Shown here: positions 7,695 to 13,878 of the stretch, in pieces
Position numbering within the stretch: the stretch's first letter is position 1
Layout of the letters: every line of letters begins with the position of its first letter
DNA from: Bacteroidales bacterium
GTDB lineage: Bacteria; Bacteroidota; Bacteroidia; Bacteroidales; UBA932
DNA length: 13,878 bases
Reading direction: 5' to 3'
Assembly (NCBI GenBank): GCA_017617475.1
Contig: JAFZWC010000072.1
Coordinates: 1 to 13,878 of the forward strand
Translations under genes and position numbers: made by a program
Notes under the pieces: generated by a model
What the model was told of the DNA's origin: nothing
The model's input: only the letters and a program-made list of their open reading frames with translations
Database searches by the model: none

Positions 7695-8690
7695 TTACTG
7701 AGCAGGGCCGTCGGGATACGTCCCGTCCGCAATCATCTTCTTGACGGTCTGGATAAAGCCAAGAACCCTGGCCTTATAGGTTTCCGGATCCTTCTGGAAG
7801 GAATTGGCGTGAACGGCCCCATGGCACACATAATACTCCTTGTAACCTTTCTTCTTGGCTTCGTAGTTCTTCCAGAGATGGTCGAAGGGAACAAAGTCGT
7901 CGGCATCTCCGTGGATGAAGAGCATGGGAGCCGTGCTCTTTTCCAGCTGCTTCACGGAAGAAGCCTCCCAGAAACTCCAGCCATACTTCTGCTTGGTCAC
8001 CAGGCTGGCGCTCTGAAGCACATCCGGCGGGATGAAACCGAAACTCTGCTTGCGGTTATGATTGAACTGGTCTTTAACAGAAGAATAGCCACAGTCTTCC
8101 ACAAAGCATTTTACGTAGTCCGGAAGGGGCTCGCCGCTGGTCATCATCACCGTAGCGGCGCCCATGGAAACACCGTGCAGTATCATGAAGTCGTTGGGGT
8201 ATAAAGAGTACGCCACATTAATCCAGTTCAGGACATCGAAACGGTCCAGCCAACCCATCTGGATGCTTTCACCTTCCGAATAGCCGTGGAACTGGAGATC
8301 CGGCAAAAGAATGTTGAAATTGAACTCGTCCCTGTACATACGGGCCAGGTACAGGAAAACCAGGTGATTGTCGCCATAGCCGTGTACGACGATGGCGGTA
8401 CCGTTGCTTTCCTGGGGACGTATTGCCGGGGCATATACCGCGTGTACGCGTTTGTCATTGTGCCCTACCACAAACGTATCCCGCAATACGCCTATGATCT
8501 GGAGGCTGTCATACCAGGCGGTAGAGCCAGGCAGGAGGGAATCGGCCTTATGGCGCGTACGCTCAATGTCATCAACGCCATGTACCTGGGGAGTGAGGGC
8601 ATACTTGGACATGTACCTGCCGGCCATACAGGCATTGAGCGCCAGGGCGGTTAGGCCGATGGCCACAATATGCAACAAAACCTTCTTCAT
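7695..8690 (-). CDS. Lipoprotein alpha/beta hydrolase of unknown substrate
   Basis: A 331-residue alpha/beta-hydrolase-fold protein, probably a lipid-anchored envelope enzyme. Residues 1-20 form a signal peptide ending in a lipobox (LNAC, Cys21). The fold's landmarks are an oxyanion-type HGYGDN at 103-108, the nucleophile elbow GVSMG with Ser175, the acid Asp264 in HGDADDFVP, and a late histidine, His294 in HGAVHANSF. The catalytic triad therefore looks complete. The family includes esterases, lipases, acyl-peptide hydrolases and the S33/BEM46-like group; the substrate cannot be read from the sequence. Its place directly upstream of glpK and glpF, and 4 bases after the outer-membrane barrel gene, makes an acyl-glycerol or similar glycerol-releasing ester a reasonable guess, but only a guess. 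An unrelated housekeeping esterase sharing the transcript is the alternative. Confidence 0.85.
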   Translation of the reverse strand: MKKVLLHIVAIGLTALALNACMAGRYMSKYALTPQVHGVDDIERTRHKADSLLPGSTAWYDSLQIIGVLRDTFVVGHNDKRVHAVYAPAIRPQESNGTAIVVHGYGDNHLVFLYLARMYRDEFNFNILLPDLQFHGYSEGESIQMGWLDRFDVLNWINVAYSLYPNDFMILHGVSMGAATVMMTSGEPLPDYVKCFVEDCGYSSVKDQFNHNRKQSFGFIPPDVLQSASLVTKQKYGWSFWEASSVKQLEKSTAPMLFIHGDADDFVPFDHLWKNYEAKKKGYKEYYVCHGAVHANSFQKDPETYKARVLGFIQTVKKMIADGTYPDGPAQ

Positions 8691-8694
8691 AGGG

Positions 8695-10062
8695 CTAGAA
8701 CTGATAGTTAATGCCGATACCCAGCCAAAGACCGGCGTCCAGAGGTTTGTAGAGGCACTTGGCCACTTCCACGGAAATGATGAAGTTCTGGTTCATGGCA
8801 ATCTTAAGACCCGCACCGGCGCTGGTGATGACCTTGCCCACCTTGGTAGCATCATAAATCTTCTCCAGCGGCAGGTAGGTAGGCACATTAAGCTTCTTTG
8901 CATTTTCGAATTCCTGTGCGCGGGCCGCCTTGGTGATGACGCCGGCATCGAAGAACGGGTTCACGGCAATGTAGAAGAACTGGTTGAAGAGCTTGAAGTT
9001 CACCAGCTTTACGCGCAGTTCCAGATTGGCCCAGGCAAAACCTTCGGTGAGGATGCGGTTCTCGCGGACGCCACGGATGGTGTTGGTGGAGCCGAAGCCT
9101 TCAGAAATCATGTTACGCTGAACCAGCAGCGGAACATTCTGGATCATGTAGAAAGGAGTTTGACCGGCAATGGTCTGCTGCCAGGCCAGACGGTAGGCAA
9201 ACACGGGGTCACCAGCCTTGATGTGGATGGGAATGTCAATGTACTGACGGAAGTAGACACAGGCCTTCAGGTATTGATGCTTGAGTACGTTGCCGTTGAG
9301 GTAGGCCTCGGCCCAGATGCCGTGGTTGGGGGCAGCCTCAATGTCTCGGGTGTCGTACACCAGACCGGCATTCACCTCCAATACGTTGCCGCCATGCTCT
9401 TCTTCGGCGCTGACGATACCCAGATTATAGTAGTCCCTGTACAAGGTGTAATCCTTGTTATAATAATGCTTCTCGTCAGATCCCTTTACCTTATAGCCGG
9501 TATCCTTCATTTCACCCAGCTTCCAATTCCAGAAATTCACGCCGGCAGCCCAGTTTAGGTGATCCACGATTCGGCCCTGGACATTGGCCAGGATGCGAAG
9601 CATATTGCGGCTCATGCCATAATAGTTGATACCGCTGTACGGGCTGCTGGGCTCCTTCTGGGTCCAAAGGGCATACGGGTCGTCCAATCCGGCCAGCGAG
9701 GCGGGGCCGTTAAAGCCCCAGAAGCTGTACAGAGGGTCTCTCACATACGTAACCGAAGCATTGATACGCATGTTGGGAATCAGATACTTGGAGTCGTAGG
9801 CCAGATACAGGCGCATGCGCTGGCTCTTGGTAAAATAGGAAGCTTCCCAGCTAATCTTATGGAGGGGATCCGGGTAGGTATTACCGTTACCATAATAGTA
9901 TACGTCGCCGAAGAGACCGGCCTGGAAACCGTTATCCACGGAGAAGGTGGCGGTAGGCAGAACGCCAAAGCTCCAGCCCTTCTTTACTTCTTTTTGTTCT
10001 TCCTGTGCGAAGGCTGTGCAAACAACCGTCAGAAGGAGTACTACACTCAGAAATTTTTTCAT
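8695..10062 (-). CDS. Omp85-superfamily outer-membrane beta-barrel protein, no POTRA domain
   Basis: A 455-residue exported protein with signal peptide 1-19 (cleavage after AFA, before Gln20). It consists mostly of alternating hydrophobic/polar beta strands rich in Tyr, Trp and Phe, and ends in Phe (GIGINYQF), the usual outer-membrane barrel signature. Features of the bacterial surface-antigen barrel (Omp85/BamA type) are YDTRDIEAAPNHGIW at 235-249, the loop-6-like IRGVRENR at 329-336, and NPFFDAGV at 368-375. The loop-6 motif is usually (V/I)RG(F/Y); here it is IRGV. Only about 20 residues precede the first strand, so there is no room for POTRA repeats. It is probably a specialised barrel rather than BamA itself. 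It is the first gene of the - strand operon and ends 4 bases before the hydrolase. Its role is unknown; passage or display of a lipid-related substrate is speculative. Confidence 0.82.
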   Translation of the reverse strand: MKKFLSVVLLLTVVCTAFAQEEQKEVKKGWSFGVLPTATFSVDNGFQAGLFGDVYYYGNGNTYPDPLHKISWEASYFTKSQRMRLYLAYDSKYLIPNMRINASVTYVRDPLYSFWGFNGPASLAGLDDPYALWTQKEPSSPYSGINYYGMSRNMLRILANVQGRIVDHLNWAAGVNFWNWKLGEMKDTGYKVKGSDEKHYYNKDYTLYRDYYNLGIVSAEEEHGGNVLEVNAGLVYDTRDIEAAPNHGIWAEAYLNGNVLKHQYLKACVYFRQYIDIPIHIKAGDPVFAYRLAWQQTIAGQTPFYMIQNVPLLVQRNMISEGFGSTNTIRGVRENRILTEGFAWANLELRVKLVNFKLFNQFFYIAVNPFFDAGVITKAARAQEFENAKKLNVPTYLPLEKIYDATKVGKVITSAGAGLKIAMNQNFIISVEVAKCLYKPLDAGLWLGIGINYQF

Positions 10063-10102
10063 AAAGTATTAGTTTTAGTAGTTAGTTTCTTTACATAGTT
10101 TA

Positions 10103-10110
10103 CAAATATA
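10103..10110 (-). promoter_or_regulatory. Bacteroidetes-type -7 box for the barrel-hydrolase-glpK-glpF operon
   Basis: On the - strand the sequence reads TATATTTG, an exact match to the TAnnTTTG box of Bacteroidetes housekeeping promoters, 40 bases before the barrel-gene ATG. No convincing TTTG -33 box is seen at the usual distance. The 113-base spacer is shared with the divergent NamZ gene. It also holds the small palindrome CAAATAATTTG (10112-10122) next to this box, which contains a one-base-short version of the motif on the + strand. Confidence 0.5.
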
Positions 10111-10175
10111 ACAAATAATTTGCGATTCTCCCGCAGAGGGTGTAACTTCGCTGCGTAAAACCATACCATTTCCTA

Positions 10176-11387
10176 ATGACAACTATTCACAGCCGGATGC
10201 TGGCCGCCATCCTCGCTTTCTGCGGCTTCCTCACCATTTCCTGCACCGCCACCACCCCGGAGCGCGTCATCCTGGGAGACGAGCAGTTCGATTTATACAT
10301 GCCTCTGCTGGAAGGCCAGCGCGTGGCCATTTTCTCCAACCAGACGGGCCTGGTGGGCAACACCAAAACCCATATCCTGGACACCCTTATCGCCAAGGGC
10401 GTGAACGTAAGCGCCATCTTCTCGCCGGAACACGGCTTCCGCGACCTGGCCGATGACGGTTCCCACGTAGGCGACGGCGTAGAGCCCATCACGGGCGTTC
10501 CCATCCTCTCGCTGTACGGCGGCGCCGGCGGCCACCACCCCACCCAGGAATCCATGGACATGTTCGACGTCCTCATCGTGGACATTCAAGACGTCGGCCT
10601 GCGTTTCTATACCTATTACATTACCATGTGCCACCTGCTGGACGCCTGCGGCGAGGCCGGCAAACACGTGATTATCATGGATCGGCCCAACCCCAACGGC
10701 ATGTATGTGGACGGCCCCATCCTGGACATGAGCCTCAAGAGCGGCGTGGGTCACCTGCCCATTCCCACCGTCCACGGCCTTACGCTGGGTGAACTGGCGC
10801 AGATGGCCCAGGGCGAGAAATGGCTGAGCGAGGCCGGCAACGCCTGCAAGGTCACCATAGTCCCCTGCAAGAACTACACGCACCAGACCCTGTACGAACT
10901 TCCCGTGCGTCCCAGCCCCAACCTGCCCAACATGCAGGCCATCTACCTCTACCCTGCCCTCTGCGGCTTCGAGGGTACGGTCGTGAGCCTGGGCCGCGGA
11001 ACGGACAAGCCCTTCCAGCAGTACGGCCATCCCGCCCTTAACGTCAAGTACAGCTACACCTTCACTCCCCAGAGCGTCAAGGGTTCCAGCAATCCCCCGC
11101 TCCTGGGCCAGCAATGCTATGGCGTAGACCTTTCGGCCATTGACCAGAAGGACATCCGGGAGAACGGCCTGGACCTCTCCTACATCATTGACGCCTACAC
11201 CATCCTCAAGGAGCAGGGCATGGAACAGGGCTTCTTCCGCCGCTTCTTCGACCTCCTCATGGGCCAGCGCTACATCCGCGAAATGATTGAAGAAGGCGCC
11301 TCCGCGGCCGATATCAAAGCCAAGTGGCAGGCCGATGTGGAATCCTTCAAGGTCCAGCGCAAGCCCTACCTGCTGTACGCAGAATAA
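10176..11387 (+). CDS. DUF1343 / NamZ-type exo-beta-N-acetylmuramidase lipoprotein
   Basis: A 403-residue member of DUF1343 (GH171), whose characterised members (B. subtilis NamZ, Tannerella forsythia NamZ) release N-acetylmuramic acid from the non-reducing ends of peptidoglycan fragments. Residues 1-22 look like a signal peptide ending before Cys23 (FLTISC), so it is probably a periplasm-facing lipoprotein, although the lipobox is loose (Leu at -4, Thr at -3). Family motifs are VAIFSNQTGLVG at 50-61, FSPEHGF at 82-88 with Glu85 as the likely catalytic acid (from memory of the family), DIQDVGLRFYTYY at 136-148, MDRPNPNG at 168-175, and GLGRGTDKPFQ-like SLGRGTDKPFQQYG. An internal ATG eight codons in (10197) could also serve as start and would keep the signal core. 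The gene is divergent from the - strand operon and is followed by the tRNA. Confidence 0.88.
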   Translation: MTTIHSRMLAAILAFCGFLTISCTATTPERVILGDEQFDLYMPLLEGQRVAIFSNQTGLVGNTKTHILDTLIAKGVNVSAIFSPEHGFRDLADDGSHVGDGVEPITGVPILSLYGGAGGHHPTQESMDMFDVLIVDIQDVGLRFYTYYITMCHLLDACGEAGKHVIIMDRPNPNGMYVDGPILDMSLKSGVGHLPIPTVHGLTLGELAQMAQGEKWLSEAGNACKVTIVPCKNYTHQTLYELPVRPSPNLPNMQAIYLYPALCGFEGTVVSLGRGTDKPFQQYGHPALNVKYSYTFTPQSVKGSSNPPLLGQQCYGVDLSAIDQKDIRENGLDLSYIIDAYTILKEQGMEQGFFRRFFDLLMGQRYIREMIEEGASAADIKAKWQADVESFKVQRKPYLLYAE

Positions 11388-11417
11388 AAAAAATTCTCCC
11401 GTTTGGGAAAAATTGTC

Positions 11418-11425
11418 TAAATTTG
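11418..11425 (+). promoter_or_regulatory. Probable -7 box for tRNA-Arg
   Basis: TAAATTTG matches the TAnnTTTG consensus of Bacteroidetes promoters and lies 17 bases before the first base of the tRNA, a fitting distance for a short leader. A TTTG occurs at 11402-11405, but its 12-base spacing is shorter than the usual 19 or so, so the -33 element is uncertain. Confidence 0.5.
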
Positions 11426-11442
11426 CAATCCTTTCACAGGAT

Positions 11443-11514
11443 GCCCCTGTAGTTTAAAGGATAGAATAACGGATTCCGGTTCCGTTGGTCCCGGTTCGAT
11501 TCCGAGCGGGGGTA
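11443..11514 (+). tRNA. tRNA-Arg, anticodon CCG
   Basis: A full cloverleaf can be drawn by hand. The acceptor stem is GCCCCTG (11443-11449) with CGGGGGT (11507-11513), including two G-U pairs, and the discriminator base is A at 11514. The D arm has GGATA in the loop. The anticodon stem ACGGA/TCCGT (11469-11473, 11481-11485) holds the loop TTCCGGT, giving anticodon CCG at 11476-11478, which reads CGG (Arg). The variable loop is 4 bases and the T loop is TTCGATT. The T stem CCCGG/CCGAG has one C-A mismatch. CCA is not encoded, as is common in Bacteroidetes. Confidence 0.93.
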
Positions 11515-11517
11515 CTA

Positions 11518-11545
11518 GGAAAGCCAGGCAGTCGCCTGGCTTTCC
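11518..11545 (+). terminator. Hairpin terminator behind tRNA-Arg
   Basis: A perfect 12-bp inverted repeat, GGAAAGCCAGGC (11518-11529) and GCCTGGCTTTCC (11534-11545), with the loop AGTC, starts three bases after the tRNA. The tail (GTTGTAAT) is only modestly T-rich, so it may act as a terminator or as the 3' processing boundary of the tRNA precursor. Confidence 0.7.
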
Positions 11546-11558
11546 GTTGTAATAAAAT

Positions 11559-11606
11559 GAGGGGTGTCCCCCTCAAACTCCCCTGAGGCGGGGGCCTGTG
11601 TTTTTT
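11559..11606 (+). other. GC-rich overlapping hairpins with T6 tract
   Basis: Two alternative pairings share the C-run at 11568-11574. GAGGGG (11559-11564) can pair with CCCCTC (11569-11574). Alternatively the C-run can pair with the GAG and G-run at 11585-11594, which is followed by TTTTTT at 11601-11606. The second form resembles a weak terminator. Nothing else is seen between the tRNA hairpin and the fabD promoter. A second terminator before fabD is the simplest reading. Confidence 0.35.
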
Positions 11607-11650
11607 CATCATTTTATAAATAAGGTATTTCGGGATTCAGGAAAAATCGT

Positions 11651-11658
11651 TAATTTTG
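11651..11658 (+). promoter_or_regulatory. Probable -7 box for fabD
   Basis: TAATTTTG fits TAnnTTTG and lies 18 bases before the fabD ATG at 11677. A TTTCG at 11628-11632, 18 bases further upstream, could be a degenerate -33 box. This implies a very short leader and a promoter independent of the tRNA. Confidence 0.5.
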
Positions 11659-11676
11659 TACACTTGTACGTATTTG

Positions 11677-12546
11677 ATGAAAACCGCATATATTTTCCCC
11701 GGCCAGGGGTCCCAGACTCCGGGAATGGCCCAAGATTTATACCCCGCTCATAAAGAGCTGATGGAGAAAGCCAACGACATCCTGGGCTTTCGCATCACGG
11801 ACATCATGTTCGGAGAAGACGGCGAGGCCCTGAAGGCCACCCGAGTCACCCAGCCTGCCATTTTTATCCACAGCACCGTATTGGCCCTGAGCCAGACGGA
11901 ACAGCCGGACATGGTGGCCGGGCATTCCCTTGGCGAATTCTCGGCCCTGGTGGCCGCCGGTGCCATGAGCTTTGAGGACGGTCTCCGTCTGGTTGCCCTC
12001 CGTGCCCAGGCCATGCAGAAGTGCTGCGAAAAGGTTCCGGGAGCCATGGCGGCCATCATCAAACTTCCGGACGAGGTAGTGGAAAAGATCTGTGCCGATA
12101 TTCCCGGTGTAGTTCCCGCCAACTTCAACAGCCCCGGTCAAGTGGTCATCTCCGGCGACGAGGCCGGCATTGACGAGGCCTGCGTCCGCTTCAAGGAAGC
12201 CGGCGCCAAGCGCGCCCTCAAGCTCCCCGTGAGCGGTGCCTTCCACTCCCCGCTCATGGAGCCTGCCCGCGAAGAACTGGCCAAGGCCATAGAGGCCACA
12301 CCCATCCTCGCCCCCCGCTGCCCCATTTACCAGAATGTATCGGCCCTGCCCACCACGGACCCTCAAGAAATCAAGGGCAACCTGCTGAAACAGCTTACCA
12401 GCCCCGTCCGCTGGACGCAAACGGTACAGAATATGCTTGCAGACGGTGCGCAGCGCTTTGTGGAACTGGGCCCCGGCTCCGTGCTCCAAGGCCTGGTAAA
12501 ACGCATAGCAGACCCGGAAACAATTTTAATTGAAGGTATGGAATAA
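11677..12546 (+). CDS. fabD: Malonyl-CoA:acyl carrier protein transacylase
   Basis: Cytoplasmic enzyme of type II fatty-acid synthesis that moves malonyl groups from coenzyme A to acyl carrier protein, supplying the chain-extension unit. From ATG 11677 the product is 289 residues, slightly shorter than E. coli FabD (about 309). The N-terminus MKTAYIFPGQGSQ carries the GQGSQ motif at 9-13. The nucleophile is Ser84 in GHSLGEFSALVAAG, the malonate carboxylate-binding Arg is Arg109 (LRAQAMQ), and the catalytic His is His190 in VSGAFHSPLM. The C-terminal VELGPGSVLQGLVKRI is also typical. An in-frame TTG at 11656 would add seven residues that overlap the promoter box, so it is rejected. It stands alone here, not beside other fab genes. 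Its stop runs directly into the second repeat pair. Confidence 0.96.
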   Translation: MKTAYIFPGQGSQTPGMAQDLYPAHKELMEKANDILGFRITDIMFGEDGEALKATRVTQPAIFIHSTVLALSQTEQPDMVAGHSLGEFSALVAAGAMSFEDGLRLVALRAQAMQKCCEKVPGAMAAIIKLPDEVVEKICADIPGVVPANFNSPGQVVISGDEAGIDEACVRFKEAGAKRALKLPVSGAFHSPLMEPAREELAKAIEATPILAPRCPIYQNVSALPTTDPQEIKGNLLKQLTSPVRWTQTVQNMLADGAQRFVELGPGSVLQGLVKRIADPETILIEGME

Positions 12547-12609
12547 GATACACTCGGCCCTGCGGGCCTCGGTATGACAATTGTCATTCCGAGCGAAGCG
12601 AGAGAATCT
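12546..12609. repeat. Dispersed palindromic repeat, inverted pair (locus 2)
   Basis: Two more copies of the unit seen at 5372-5453. The + strand copy (12546-12579) reads AGATACACTCG, an apex GCCCTGCGGGC that is itself a hairpin, then CTCGGTATGACA. The - strand copy (12582-12609) has apex CTTCG and slightly diverged ends (AGATTCTCTCG, CTCGGAATGACA). Here the TGACA ends face each other, forming the near-perfect palindrome 12569-12594 around AATT, the opposite arrangement to locus 1. The first A is also the last base of the fabD stop codon. The element takes up most of the 106-base spacer before the oxidoreductase gene. Confidence 0.8.
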
Positions 12610-12616
12610 TAATTGA

Positions 12617-13878
<1,262 letters not shown>

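Noticed and set aside
8392..9558. 388-codon open frame on the + strand opposite the hydrolase and barrel genes
   Set aside because: It spans two well-supported - strand genes with signal peptides and family motifs, and its own product has no recognisable features.
11391..11416. Short TCCC/GGGA hairpin after the NamZ gene as a terminator
   Set aside because: The stem is only about four pairs and has no T-tract on the + strand; its T-run is on the - strand, where no gene ends.
11656..11676. TTG at 11656 as the fabD start
   Set aside because: It overlaps the TAATTTTG promoter box, and FabD proteins begin at the MKTAYIFPGQGSQ-like segment.

Overview
The window looks like a chromosome segment from an anaerobic, probably gut-associated member of the Bacteroidales. 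Genes start without Shine-Dalgarno sequences, spacers are AT-rich while genes are GC-rich, several starts follow a TAnnTTTG-type -7 box, and the gene set fits (quinone-linked anaerobic glycerol-3-phosphate dehydrogenase, one-chain pyruvate:ferredoxin oxidoreductase, lipoproteins, outer-membrane barrel). The genus cannot be fixed from the sequence; Rikenellaceae- or Muribaculaceae-like lineages are guesses.

Left part (1-5249, + strand): glpA (5' end cut by the window edge), glpB, glpC and glpT. The first three are coupled by 4-base and 1-base overlaps. A perfect 30-bp palindrome abuts the glpC stop and precedes glpT. glpT imports glycerol-3-phosphate (G3P); GlpABC oxidises it to dihydroxyacetone phosphate and passes electrons to the quinone pool. 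A convergent spacer (5250-5461) holds a strong two-way terminator hairpin and an inverted pair of dispersed repeats.

Middle part (5462-10062, - strand): an apparent four-gene operon, transcribed as Omp85-type outer-membrane barrel, lipoprotein alpha/beta hydrolase, glycerol kinase glpK, glycerol facilitator glpF, with gaps of 4, 14 and 2 bases. With the left cluster it makes a near-complete glycerol/G3P catabolic island. The two upstream envelope genes suggest, by inference only, that glycerol could be obtained from esters at the cell surface or in the periplasm.

Right part (10063-13878, + strand): a divergent gene for a DUF1343/NamZ-type exo-beta-N-acetylmuramidase lipoprotein, tRNA-Arg(CCG) with a hairpin behind it, fabD (malonyl-CoA:ACP transacylase), a second repeat pair, and the first 408 codons of a pyruvate:ferredoxin oxidoreductase running off the window. 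This last gene is open at the 3' edge.

No CRISPR array, phage gene, transposase or clearly new system was seen. The best leads are the glpC/glpT palindrome, the four-unit repeat family, and the barrel-hydrolase-glpK-glpF linkage.
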